From Armatimonadota bacterium (GTDB lineage Bacteria; Armatimonadota; Fimbriimonadia; Fimbriimonadales; Fimbriimonadaceae): a stretch of DNA of 64,000 bases. The stretch's first letter is position 1. Each line of letters begins with the position of its first letter. The notes under the pieces are model-generated. The model saw only the letters and a program-made list of their open reading frames with translations, was not told the origin of the DNA and searched no databases. The stretch spans positions 62,001-126,000 of the forward strand of contig JAFLBD010000003.1 of NCBI GenBank assembly GCA_017303935.1, in the 5' to 3' direction. Positions 39,287-47,845 of the stretch are shown piece after piece. A program made the position numbers and the translations under genes.

Positions 39287-42200
39287 CTAGTTAAAGAATC
39301 CGACGCTTCGAGCCAGTCGGACATCGTCCCCGGCGGTCAGCTCATCGAGATCCTTTAGCGTCAGTTCGCGATTGTTCTGGTCTTCGACAGAAACCTTCAA
39401 GCAGAGTGATCGAAGTTCGTTCACCAAGATCTTGAAGGACTCAGGAATTCCAGGCTCCGAAATGGTCTCACCCTTGACGATGCTTTCGTACGCCTTTACG
39501 CGGCCCATAACGTCGTCGGACTTGATGGTGAGAAGCTCTTGCAGCGTGTATGCAGCGCCGTAGGCTTCAAGCGCCCACACTTCCATTTCACCAAATCGCT
39601 GACCACCAAACTGCGCCTTACCACCGAGCGGTTGCTGTGTGACAAGGGAGTAGGGGCCAATCGAACGTGCGTGAATCTTTTCGTCGGCAAGGTGTTCCAG
39701 TTTCAGGATGTACATCACGCCCACGGTGATTGGGTTTGGCAACTTATCGCCTGTCAAACCATCCCGCAGGAAGCTCTTGCACGATTCTGGATCGATACCA
39801 GCGCGATCGAACGAGTTCTTTCGGATCGTTTCGATGATTTCGGCATAGACCTTGTCGTCAGCCTTGTGCGCCGGACCTTCGGTCTCTGGAAGTTCGTCTG
39901 GAGTCCATTCGTCGAGATCAAGAATCTCAGAAACTGCCTTGACCGGAGCCGCAGCCAGAATCCGGCTGATGTTCTCGAGCCGATCGACATCCATGCTGCG
40001 AAGCTTCTTTTCGACCTTGGCAAGCATCTCATCGAGAGGCTCGTCGATATCGAAACCGATGTTCAAGCCGAGTTCGCGATTGACGTAGGCATCCAGCACC
40101 TTTCGGCGCATATCTTCTGCCATGCGTTGAACTTCATCAAGGATCTCGTGCTCTGTAGCACCTTCAAACGCTGGGCACTCGTAACGAACACCGAAGTGTC
40201 GCCCGACATAGCCGAGGTGGGTTTCCAGAATCTGCCCGATGTTCATACGAGAAGGCACACCGAGCGGGTTTAGCACCACGTCTACCGGCGTTCCGTCTGC
40301 CAAGAACGGCATATCTTCGACCGGAAGAATCTTCGAAATAACACCCTTGTTTCCGTGACGTCCTGCCATCTTGTCGCCGACCATCAGCTTTCGCTTCTGG
40401 GCTACGTAGACCTGGACAGTCATGTTGGTACCGGCCGGCAATTCGTCACCTGCAATCTGGATCAACGGATCTTCGGTGCGGTCGCAAATCGGTCGCTCTC
40501 GCTTCTTCGATTCCTTATAGATGTAGTTGATATTCGGGCTGAGGTACTTGTACCGGCTGAACACCTTCACATCCACGACTGTTCCCTTTTCGCCGTGTGG
40601 CAATCGCAGTGAAACGTCGCGGGTTTCTTCGGCCTTCTTACCAAAGATCGCGATAATGAGCCGCTCTTCAGCGGTCATTTCGGTTTGACCCTTCGGCGCA
40701 ACCTTACCCACAAGAATGTCTTCTGGCCGGACTTCAGCACCGATTCGGATGATTCCGTTCTCGTCGAGGTCCTTCAGAGCGTCATCGCCAACGTTTGGAA
40801 TGTCGCGAGTGATTTCTTCTGGGCCAAGCTTTGTGTCCACCGCTTCCGATTCGTGCCGCTCGATGTGAATCGAAGTAAACACGTCGTCCTTCACCATGCG
40901 CTCGCTGATCAGAATCGCGTCTTCATAGTTGTATCCGCCCCATGGCATAAACGCGACCAGCACGTTCTTACCTAGAGCCAATCGACCATCGTCGCAAGTT
41001 GGACCGTCCGCAAGCGGATCACCTTGGAGAACTCGGTCCCCAGGAATCACGCGTGGTCGGTGCGTAAAGCAAGTCGACTTGTTCGACTGCACCAAGTGCA
41101 TCAGCGGGTAGACATCGAGTCCGCCATCGTCGTTCTTGATTCGAATTTCTTGGCTCGTGACTTGCTCGACAACGCCTGGGCGGTGAGCCACAACGGCGGC
41201 GCCGGAGTCCACAGCGGCGGTTCGCTCGTAGCCCGTGCCAACAATCGGCGCATCGCTTCGAAGCGTTGGAACAGCCTGACGTTGCATGTTCGCACCCATC
41301 AGAGCGCGGTTTGCGTCGTCGTTTTCAAGGAACGGAATGAGCGCCGTAGCCACAGAGATGATCTGCTGCGGCGAGACGTCCATGTACTGAACCAAATGCT
41401 TTGGAATCGTCGGATACGACGCACCACCAAAGTCTCTATCACCAGCCGGGCATCGCACCTTGACGAAATCGTCAACGATATTGCCATCCGCGTCCAAAAC
41501 CATGTCTGCAGGAGCAATTCGGCAATGGAAGTCGTCGTTCGCGGTGAGATAAGTGATCTCGTTGAGAACCTTGCCATCCACGACCTTTCGGTACGGGGTC
41601 ATCAAGAACCCGAACTCATCGATCCTCGCATGGGTCGTCATCTGGCTGATGAGACCGATGTTTGGACCTTCAGGAGTTTCGATCGGGCAGATTCGGCCGT
41701 AGTGAGATCGGTGAACGTCACGGACTTCCAGCTTTGCGCTGGTTCGCTGGAGACCACCAGGACCGAGGCTCGAAAGCCTTCGCTTGTTGGTGATTTCGCT
41801 AAGCGGGTTCGTTTGGTCCATGAACGTGCTGAGCTGGTTGGAGCTAAAGAAGCTCTTAATGCTCGCGCTCACAGGCTTGACGCTAAGAATAATTCCTGGG
41901 AGCAAGTTGTCTTGATCCGCAGAAGTCATTCGCTCGCGGGCAACCTTCTCCATTCGGACAAAACCGAGTCGGAGTTGGGATTGCAGCAACTCGCCCACGC
42001 TTCGGACGCGCTTGTTCTTGAGGTCGTCAATGTCATCGCGCTCAGCGTCGCCAAGGATGTAGGGCTCCATCGCCAGGATGATTCCCGCCAAGTCGTCGCT
42101 GGTCAGATTGCGAACAGTGATAGGCACGTTGACCTTCAATCGCTGATTCAAGAATCGGCGACCAACCTTTCCGAGGTCGTAGCGCTTGACTTCAAAGAAC

Positions 42201-43324
42201 TGACTGTAAATGAGTTGCTTTGCAGCGTCTTCAGTTGCAGCTTCACCCGGACGCATTCGCTTGAACAAGTCCAGCATCGCGTCGCGCGTGTTGGTGGTCT
42301 TATCTGCTTCCAGGGTCGAGTTCACCAGCGGAGACAACTTCAGCACTTCAAGGCCATCGAGCTCCATGGATTCGATCTTCTTCGCGGTTTCGCGATCGAT
42401 CTGCTCCATCTTGTGGACGATCACCTTCGTGCCTTCGGTTAAGTCGTTCAGCAGTCGGCAGTTCACCAGGTCGTCTGCGACCGGCTTATCGAGCGTGACT
42501 TCTTCGCCGAAGTGCCACAGCATCTCTTCGTTGGTCGACAGCGCGGATTCAACTTCAACAACCGTATCGAGCACGGTGTCAGGAAGGGTCGAAAGAATCT
42601 TCTTCGAGAGGATCGTTCCTCGATCGAGCAGCACTTCGCCAGTTGATGAATCAGCCAAAGGCTCAACGAGCTTCTTCTTACCTGCATCTCGAACCTTCAG
42701 CTGGTATCGAATTCGGCCACGGTACTTTTCAGGATTGTTGCTATCGAAGAACGCGTGGATCGCCTTCACCAATTGGGTGATTGGCAGCTTCTTGGTTTGG
42801 CTAACCTGAGTGTAAACCACGTGGTTCGAATCGGATTCGACTTCGAGCCATGGACCTTCGGTAGGAATAATACGCGCAGAGACGATGACCTGCATTGCAG
42901 TGTCAACGCCTTCTTCAAAATACAGACCCGCGGATCGCGAAAGCTGGGAAACAATGACGCGCTCGCGGCCATTGATAATAAAGGTTCCCTTGTCGGTCAT
43001 CAAAGGCAAGTCGCCCAGATAGACCTCGGACTCGATCTCTTCTCGGTCTCGTCCACCGAATCGGACGGTGGCCTTGATAGGAGCCTCGAACGTCATGTCA
43101 CGATCTCGGCAGTCTTGAATCGAGTACTTAGGTTCTCCCAGATGGAAATCTACGAACTCAATATAATTGGATTGCGTAAAATCCCAAATTGGGGAAAACG
43201 TTTTAAATAGTTCGGGAAGTCCTTCTTCTAGAAACCAGCGATAGCTGTTGAGTTGAAGTTCGATCAGGTTCGGCATGCTTAGGGGTTGGGAAAGACGTTT
43301 TGTTGCCGGCTGAATAACTCTCAT
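39287..43324 (-). CDS. rpoB: DNA-directed RNA polymerase subunit beta
   Basis: 1345 residues, preceded by AGGAGG. Core segments include DVHRSHYGRICPIETPEGPN, ILISERMVKDDVFTSIHIE and GRHGNKGVISKILPVEDMPF. The C-terminal clamp region is GGKAQFGGQRFGEMEVWALEAYGAAYTLQE. The rifampicin-pocket cluster reads SSNQLSTFMDQ..NPLSEITNKRRLSSLG. At the places of E. coli Gln513 and His526 it has Thr and Asn. In the window it is not preceded by rplK/A/J/L; the neighbour upstream is ridA on the other strand. Confidence 0.98.
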   Translation of the reverse strand: MRVIQPATKRLSQPLSMPNLIELQLNSYRWFLEEGLPELFKTFSPIWDFTQSNYIEFVDFHLGEPKYSIQDCRDRDMTFEAPIKATVRFGGRDREEIESEVYLGDLPLMTDKGTFIINGRERVIVSQLSRSAGLYFEEGVDTAMQVIVSARIIPTEGPWLEVESDSNHVVYTQVSQTKKLPITQLVKAIHAFFDSNNPEKYRGRIRYQLKVRDAGKKKLVEPLADSSTGEVLLDRGTILSKKILSTLPDTVLDTVVEVESALSTNEEMLWHFGEEVTLDKPVADDLVNCRLLNDLTEGTKVIVHKMEQIDRETAKKIESMELDGLEVLKLSPLVNSTLEADKTTNTRDAMLDLFKRMRPGEAATEDAAKQLIYSQFFEVKRYDLGKVGRRFLNQRLKVNVPITVRNLTSDDLAGIILAMEPYILGDAERDDIDDLKNKRVRSVGELLQSQLRLGFVRMEKVARERMTSADQDNLLPGIILSVKPVSASIKSFFSSNQLSTFMDQTNPLSEITNKRRLSSLGPGGLQRTSAKLEVRDVHRSHYGRICPIETPEGPNIGLISQMTTHARIDEFGFLMTPYRKVVDGKVLNEITYLTANDDFHCRIAPADMVLDADGNIVDDFVKVRCPAGDRDFGGASYPTIPKHLVQYMDVSPQQIISVATALIPFLENDDANRALMGANMQRQAVPTLRSDAPIVGTGYERTAAVDSGAAVVAHRPGVVEQVTSQEIRIKNDDGGLDVYPLMHLVQSNKSTCFTHRPRVIPGDRVLQGDPLADGPTCDDGRLALGKNVLVAFMPWGGYNYEDAILISERMVKDDVFTSIHIERHESEAVDTKLGPEEITRDIPNVGDDALKDLDENGIIRIGAEVRPEDILVGKVAPKGQTEMTAEERLIIAIFGKKAEETRDVSLRLPHGEKGTVVDVKVFSRYKYLSPNINYIYKESKKRERPICDRTEDPLIQIAGDELPAGTNMTVQVYVAQKRKLMVGDKMAGRHGNKGVISKILPVEDMPFLADGTPVDVVLNPLGVPSRMNIGQILETHLGYVGRHFGVRYECPAFEGATEHEILDEVQRMAEDMRRKVLDAYVNRELGLNIGFDIDEPLDEMLAKVEKKLRSMDVDRLENISRILAAAPVKAVSEILDLDEWTPDELPETEGPAHKADDKVYAEIIETIRKNSFDRAGIDPESCKSFLRDGLTGDKLPNPITVGVMYILKLEHLADEKIHARSIGPYSLVTQQPLGGKAQFGGQRFGEMEVWALEAYGAAYTLQELLTIKSDDVMGRVKAYESIVKGETISEPGIPESFKILVNELRSLCLKVSVEDQNNRELTLKDLDELTAGDDVRLARSVGFFN

Positions 43325-43402
43325 TCATTCCTCCTGGGGATACCGCAAAACGGCACGATTTCACCTGGCGTGAAAAGGGGTGCACAGTCTCGGGGCTATA
43401 AC

Positions 43403-43431
43403 ATTATCCCTACCGGCACAGACTATGTCAA
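43403..43431 (-). promoter_or_regulatory. rpoB promoter (sigma-70 consensus)
   Basis: On the minus strand TTGACA (43426-43431), a 17-base spacer and GATAAT (43403-43408), giving an mRNA leader of about 70 bases that includes a small TTCAC..GTGAA hairpin and AGGAGG. This supports rpoB being first in its operon. Confidence 0.82.
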
Positions 43432-43523
43432 GGCCGGATTAACATTTCAGGCTGTTTCCACCGCAATTTTATGTGCATTTTCCTTGAACTGCGGGTTGAC
43501 AAAATTTCGGTACTCTAGCCGGT

Positions 43524-43904
43524 ATGCGACAAGTCGTTTCGACGCCAGATGCTCCTGGTGCCATCGGACCCTATTCCCAGGCGATCAAAGCTTCGGGGAC
43601 GTTCCTATTCATCAGCGGCCAGATCCCTCTTCGTCCGGACGGTTCTATGGTGGGCCCAAGCATCGAGGAACAGTGCGAACAAGTGATGAGCAACCTTGAA
43701 GCGGTCCTGAAGGCAGGCGGTTCCAGCTTCGGTAACGCCGTGAAGACCACAATTTTGCTGAGTTCGATGGACCACTTTGCCACTGTCAATGAGATCTACG
43801 GCAAGCGCTTTGGCGACAGGCCGCCAGCTCGTGCCACATACTCGGTGGTTGGACTGCCCAAAGGTGTGGACATCGAGATCGAAATGATCGCTTTGGTGGA
43901 CTAA
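43524..43904 (+). CDS. ridA: RidA-family reactive-intermediate deaminase
   Basis: 126 residues, full length. Family motifs are APGAIGPYSQAIKASG, LFISGQIPLRPDG and RPPARATYSVVGLPKG with the conserved Arg that binds the substrate carboxylate; IEIEMIALVD closes the fold. RidA hydrolyses enamine/imine products of PLP enzymes. It leads a four-gene plus-strand run with 1-base, 11-base and 0-base gaps to the next genes. A TACTCT box ends 7 bases before the ATG, so the mRNA may be leaderless. The co-transcription with a reductase locus is unusual and may indicate a reactive carbonyl or imine made by its neighbours. Confidence 0.93.
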   Translation: MRQVVSTPDAPGAIGPYSQAIKASGTFLFISGQIPLRPDGSMVGPSIEEQCEQVMSNLEAVLKAGGSSFGNAVKTTILLSSMDHFATVNEIYGKRFGDRPPARATYSVVGLPKGVDIEIEMIALVD

Positions 43905-43905
43905 T

Positions 43906-44805
43906 TTGAAGCACGTCGTATCGGTGAGCTTGGGGAGCAGCGCGCGCAATAAGTCGAGCGAATTTGAGATGCTCGGCGAGCGTTTCTTGCTTGAACGCAT
44001 CGGCACCGACGGCGACATGAAGGCTTTCAAAGCGAAGTTCGAAGAACTCGATGGCAAAGTCGACGCGATGGGAATCGGTGGCGCAGACCTCTATCTGGTC
44101 AGCGGCGAGCGCAAGTTTGCCTTTCGGGAGATTGCGCATTGCATTTCTGGGGTGAAACGAACGCCAATAGTGGACGGCAGTGGACTCAAGCACACGTTGG
44201 AACGCAAGAGCATTGAATTCCTTTCCGAAAGTCACCAGATCGATTTCGCCAAGGAGAAAGTGTTTCTGGTCAGCGCCGTCGACCGTTATGGAATGGCGCA
44301 GGCTCTGGATAAGGTTTGCCCAGACGTAATCTATGGCGATTTGCTGTTCGGCATCGGGCTGAATCTACCTATTCGAACCTACGCGGGTGTCCAAAGATTG
44401 GCAAACGTGTTGCTGCCAGTAATCACCAAATTGCCTTTCAAGTGGTTTTATCCGACGGGTGAAAAGCAAGATCAACGCACGCCAAAGTTCCAAAAGGTGT
44501 GGGATGACCGCACTTTCATTTGTGGGGATTCGTTGTTCATCTTGCGATTTGCGCCTGATCGCCTCGAGTGGAAAACGATCCTCACTCAGAGCGTGCGCGC
44601 GGCCAATTTGGAATACTTCAAGTCGGCAGGGGTGAAGCAGTTGATCACCACCACGCCCGTTGTCGGGAACGAGACTTTCGCCACAAACGTCATGGAAGCA
44701 GCCATCGTGGCGTTATTAGGTAAGGGCCAGACCCCGCTTCTTGAGTCAGAATATGAAGAAGTTTTGGGGCGCATGAACTGGAAACCGAACGTCATTCAAC
44801 TTTAG
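43906..44805 (+). CDS. Uncharacterised protein paired with AAR-like reductase
   Basis: 299 residues from a TTG codon one base after ridA. The N-terminus HVVSVSLGSSARNKSSEFEM, followed by RIGTDGD, GKVDAMGIGGADLYL and TPIVDGSGLKHTLERK, is distinctive. I recall homologues labelled 'quinate 5-dehydrogenase' in databases, a name not supported by any motif I see: there is no clear Rossmann GxGxxG. The middle has LPIRTYAGVQRLANVLLPVI and FKWFYPTGEKQ. No signal peptide; one or two moderately hydrophobic stretches could touch membrane. Position and spacing suggest it works with the AAR-like enzyme downstream, perhaps supplying or accepting its product. Function unknown. Confidence 0.75.
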   Translation: MKHVVSVSLGSSARNKSSEFEMLGERFLLERIGTDGDMKAFKAKFEELDGKVDAMGIGGADLYLVSGERKFAFREIAHCISGVKRTPIVDGSGLKHTLERKSIEFLSESHQIDFAKEKVFLVSAVDRYGMAQALDKVCPDVIYGDLLFGIGLNLPIRTYAGVQRLANVLLPVITKLPFKWFYPTGEKQDQRTPKFQKVWDDRTFICGDSLFILRFAPDRLEWKTILTQSVRAANLEYFKSAGVKQLITTTPVVGNETFATNVMEAAIVALLGKGQTPLLESEYEEVLGRMNWKPNVIQL

Positions 44806-44816
44806 GAAGTTCAATT

Positions 44817-45884
44817 TTGAAGAAATTCGCCTTTGTGGTCCATCCGATTGCTGCGCGTGACGCGGCCCGCAAGTATCCCCTTTTGGGCATACTGCCTGAT
44901 GGCGCGATTGAGGCGATTATGCGCATCAAAAAGCCCAGCGTCGTGAGCCAAATCACAGGGATTGAATCGACTACTGGCGCAAAGACCGAAGGCTGGTTTA
45001 TCGGCTTGCCAATGACTCCGCACATGATGATGGAGCCTTCGAACCTTGATTTCACCTACGATCAGATTGTTCGTTGCGCCGAAATCGCCGAGGGACTTGG
45101 CGCAGACATAATCGGTCTTGGCGCGTTCAGTAGCGTGGTCGGCGACGGCGGCATCACGGTGGCGAGTCGATCCAAGATAGCAGTGACCACTGGAAACGCT
45201 TACACCGTCGCGACAGCGATTGAAGGTGCGATCAAAGCTTGCAATCTGCTGGGTGTGAATCCAGCCGATTCGGAGTTGGCAGTCGTCGGAGCGACCGGGA
45301 GCATCGGAAAAACCTGCGCAAAGGTCTTGGCTCCTCAATTCAGATCGACCGTTCTGCTGGGTCGCGATTTAGAGCGTACTGCTGCCGTTGCAGACGAATT
45401 GCCTCGTGCCAGAGCCAGCACCAATCCGACTGATCTAAAGGGTGCAGAAGTTTTGATCACGGTGAGTTCGGCTGGCAAGGAGATCGTATTCCCCGAGAAT
45501 CTTGCGATCGGAGCTGTCGTGGTAGATGTTGCGAGGCCGCGCGACGTCAGCGTACGAGTATCCAAAGAGCGTCCAGATGTTTTGGTGATCGAAGGCGGCG
45601 TGGTCAAGGTTCCCGGCAAGCCAGAATTCAACTTCAATTTCGGATTTCCTGCGGGGACAGCCTATGCTTGCATGAGCGAGACGATGATGCTCGCGCTGGA
45701 CGACCGGATCGAGAACTTCACCCTTGGCAAAGAGGTCAGCGTGCAACAGGTCGAGGAGATTTCTTCGATTGCCGCCCGTCACGGATTCGAGCTCTCAAGT
45801 TTCCGTAGCTTCGAACGTGCGGTCGACGAGGCCACCATCGCCAAGGTGCGTGAGGCACGTCAGAAAGTGGCGGTCACTGCGTAA
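44817..45884 (+). CDS. Long-chain acyl-[ACP] reductase (AAR)-like oxidoreductase
   Basis: 355 residues from TTG, preceded by AGGAAG. It follows cyanobacterial acyl-ACP reductase along its length: GLGAFSSVV (cf. ALGGFSSI), VTTGNAYTVATAIEG (cf. TTGNTHTAY), the NADPH-binding VVGATGSIGKTCAKVLA near 157-173, RPDVLVIEGGVV (cf. HPDVYILNGGIV) and YACMSETMMLALDD, whose Cys285 aligns with the acyl-thioester Cys of AAR. VEEISSIAARHGFEL closes the match. Cyanobacterial AAR reduces fatty acyl-ACP to aldehydes for alkane synthesis. No aldehyde-deformylating oxygenase gene is in the window, so the product may stay an aldehyde or be passed to a neighbour. Annotation pipelines could call it shikimate/quinate dehydrogenase. 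Confidence 0.82.
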   Translation: MKKFAFVVHPIAARDAARKYPLLGILPDGAIEAIMRIKKPSVVSQITGIESTTGAKTEGWFIGLPMTPHMMMEPSNLDFTYDQIVRCAEIAEGLGADIIGLGAFSSVVGDGGITVASRSKIAVTTGNAYTVATAIEGAIKACNLLGVNPADSELAVVGATGSIGKTCAKVLAPQFRSTVLLGRDLERTAAVADELPRARASTNPTDLKGAEVLITVSSAGKEIVFPENLAIGAVVVDVARPRDVSVRVSKERPDVLVIEGGVVKVPGKPEFNFNFGFPAGTAYACMSETMMLALDDRIENFTLGKEVSVQQVEEISSIAARHGFELSSFRSFERAVDEATIAKVREARQKVAVTA

Positions 45885-46622
45885 ATGCTGGACGTATCTG
45901 GCGTTTCCCACTGGTACGGCACGCGCCAAGTGCTCAACGAAATCAGTTTCAGCGTCGAGAATGGCGAGATTCTGGCGATCATGGGCGCCAGCGGCGGTGG
46001 GAAGACGACCCTTCTGAAGTGCATCAGTGGTCTGTTGCGGCCGACTCAAGGCTCGATCTTGGTTGATGAAATCGACGTAGTCAAGCAGCCCGAACTTGCC
46101 CGGGAGAACATGGGCTTAGTCTTTCAATACGCCGCGCTATTTGATTACTTGAATGTCGAGGACAACATCGTCTTTGGCGTCCAGCGTAAGCGCAAGCTCA
46201 AGCCAAAAGACAAAGCTGAGCTCGTGAACACGCTTCTTCAACTGGTTTCTCTGGAACCTGAAGTGTCGAAATTGATGCCGAGCGAACTGTCTGGCGGGAT
46301 GCGAAAGCGAGTCGGTCTCGCAAGAGCACTCGCGACTAGTCCCAAGCTTTTGCTTTACGATGAACCCACCAGCGGGCTCGATCCAGTCACGGCTTACAGT
46401 GTTGACCGGCTCATCGTGGACACGCGAAATCGAACCGGCATGACCAGCGTTGTGGTCAGCCATGATGTCAATAGCGTCTTTCGGGTCGCCGACAAAATCG
46501 CGTTCTTAGCGGACGGCGAGTTGCAGTTCTTTGGGACCCAAAAGGACTTCGAATCGAGCAATCATGACGCGATCCGCGAGCTTGTAGACAAGGCCGCGGC
46601 GCACAGCTTGGGCGTTTTATAA
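45885..46622 (+). CDS. ABC transporter ATP-binding protein, MlaF-like
   Basis: 245 residues starting immediately after the stop of the AAR-like gene. Walker A is GASGGGKTT (34-42), the signature LSGGMRKRVGLARALA and Walker B LLLYDEPTSGLDP. The LSGGMRKRV form and the segment ENMGLVFQYAALFDYLNVEDN are those of MlaF/Ttg2A lipid-transport ATPases. No MlaE permease or MlaD MCE protein is adjacent, so the partner must be elsewhere. The context with an acyl-ACP reductase is consistent with lipid or lipid-aldehyde handling, but that is inference. Confidence 0.88.
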   Translation: MLDVSGVSHWYGTRQVLNEISFSVENGEILAIMGASGGGKTTLLKCISGLLRPTQGSILVDEIDVVKQPELARENMGLVFQYAALFDYLNVEDNIVFGVQRKRKLKPKDKAELVNTLLQLVSLEPEVSKLMPSELSGGMRKRVGLARALATSPKLLLYDEPTSGLDPVTAYSVDRLIVDTRNRTGMTSVVVSHDVNSVFRVADKIAFLADGELQFFGTQKDFESSNHDAIRELVDKAAAHSLGVL

Positions 46623-46704
46623 GTTCAAATTGATTTTTCGGTGAACATTCCCTTTCAGATTGCGTTGTTCATTCTTGAACGACTTTGAAAAGCGAGATAA
46701 CCGT

Positions 46705-47211
46705 ATGAAAAAGCTGATTACTTTTATCGTCTCTGCGCTGATGGTGGGCGTGATGGCTACCGCAGCGATGGCTCAAGATGCTGGTCCTGGTGGACGCGGT
46801 CCTGGCGGTGCACCAGGTGGACGAGGACCTGGTGGCCCTGGCGGACCTGGCGGCGATCGCACCAAGATGCGCGCAAAGATGAAAGAGATTGAAGCAAAGG
46901 TTCTTGCCCAGCTGAAGCTCACCGATGCGCAAAAGACGAAGATCAAGAACCTGAACGCTAAGTATGACAAGCAGATGGCTGATCTTCAAAAATCGACCGC
47001 AGATCGAGAAACCAAGATGAAGAAATTGCGGACGATGATGGAGAGCCGCCGAAAGGAATTCATGGCCATCCTCACTCCTGAGCAGCAAAAGAAGTTCGAT
47101 GCTTTGATGAAGGCAGAAATGGAAAAGTTGCGCAAGGAACGCGAGAAGAACGGCGGTCAAAAGCCAGGTGGCTCGAAGCCAAGCGGCGGCAAGCCATCCA
47201 AGCCAAACTAA
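46705..47211 (+). CDS. Periplasmic Spy/LTxxQ-like protein with Gly/Pro-rich linker
   Basis: 168 residues from ATG 46705 (MKKLITF). A signal peptide ends at ATAAMAQ. Residues 24-51 are an almost pure Gly/Pro/Arg repeat (units such as GGRGPGG). The following helical domain has the two LTxxQ-type motifs, LKLTDAQKTKIKNL and ILTPEQQKKFDAL, which are spaced as in CpxP/Spy envelope chaperones. A Lys/Gly/Pro/Ser tail follows. It probably binds unfolded proteins or metal in the periplasm. It stands between the MlaF-like gene and a terminator. Confidence 0.8.
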   Translation: MKKLITFIVSALMVGVMATAAMAQDAGPGGRGPGGAPGGRGPGGPGGPGGDRTKMRAKMKEIEAKVLAQLKLTDAQKTKIKNLNAKYDKQMADLQKSTADRETKMKKLRTMMESRRKEFMAILTPEQQKKFDALMKAEMEKLRKEREKNGGQKPGGSKPSGGKPSKPN

Positions 47212-47234
47212 TCAATCCAACCCCCTCTAAACAA

Positions 47235-47270
47235 GAATGGAGAGCCTATCGGCTCTCCATTCTTGTTTTT
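47235..47270. terminator. Bidirectional terminator
   Basis: GAATGGAGAGCC-TATC-GGCTCTCCATTC, a perfect 12-bp stem followed by TTGTTTTT, lies between the Spy-like gene and the convergent GNAT gene. Confidence 0.92.
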
Positions 47271-47799
47271 AGTCCCCAAAGTTCTTCAGGAGGAATCCCC
47301 ATTCCGGCGCCTCGTCTGGGTCATCGCAAATACGCTCCCCAACTCGAACTGCGCCAAAAGACTCGTACAATCGGTGCGCATCGATAAACTTCTTATCGCT
47401 CCAAATCTCAAGGTTTTGTCCTGGAGTTTCGTCGAGAATGCGCTCGAAAATCTCTGTCGCGATTCCCTGCCGCCTTGCATCGGGATGGACGTACATCCGA
47501 ATCACTTCGGCAGATGTTCGTGAAACCCTCACGGTTCCCTCTTCTAGCGCAGTCGAGCCGAGTTCGCCAGGAGTCTCGGCGTGGAACGCGACACCGCCGC
47601 ATCCAACGATCTGGCCGTTTGTAGCTTCAGCAATCCAGAACCGCGCCATCAGTGGATCACAGTACTCGGTCAAATCGTATAGGTCCGAGTGATAGCCGGA
47701 TTCATCCCATGTGAACCCATACTCGTCATACACTGCCTGTACGACCCGCACAACTCCAGGTGCGTCATGTGGCCGAACTAATCGAATTTGGTATGCCAT
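47269..47799 (-). CDS. GNAT-family N-acetyltransferase
   Basis: 176 residues. Acetyl-CoA motif A is VIRMYVHPDARRQGIATEIF (about 99-118), preceded by the GCGGVAFH strand and followed by NLEIWSDKKFIDAHRLYESF and GAVRVGER. This is a single standard GNAT domain. The substrate is not predictable. It converges on the Spy-like gene and shares its terminator. Confidence 0.8.
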   Translation of the reverse strand: MAYQIRLVRPHDAPGVVRVVQAVYDEYGFTWDESGYHSDLYDLTEYCDPLMARFWIAEATNGQIVGCGGVAFHAETPGELGSTALEEGTVRVSRTSAEVIRMYVHPDARRQGIATEIFERILDETPGQNLEIWSDKKFIDAHRLYESFGAVRVGERICDDPDEAPEWGFLLKNFGD

Positions 47800-47845
47800 G
47801 ACTGAAACTCAATCATGGCATTCTATCCAGTCGTGTGGGCCTAAA

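Noticed and set aside
36010-42442. Long plus-strand frames (345, 424 and 472 codons) opposite rpoC and rpoB
   Set aside because: They are antisense shadows caused by codon bias of highly conserved genes; no ribosome sites or domains.
43496-43516. TTGACA before ridA taken as a -35 element
   Set aside because: Spacing to the TACTCT box is only 9 bases, and the hexamer 17 bases on (CCGGTA) is not a -10.
45885-46622. Treating the MlaF-like ATPase as part of a complete Mla transporter
   Set aside because: No MlaE permease or MCE-domain gene is adjacent; only the ATPase is present.
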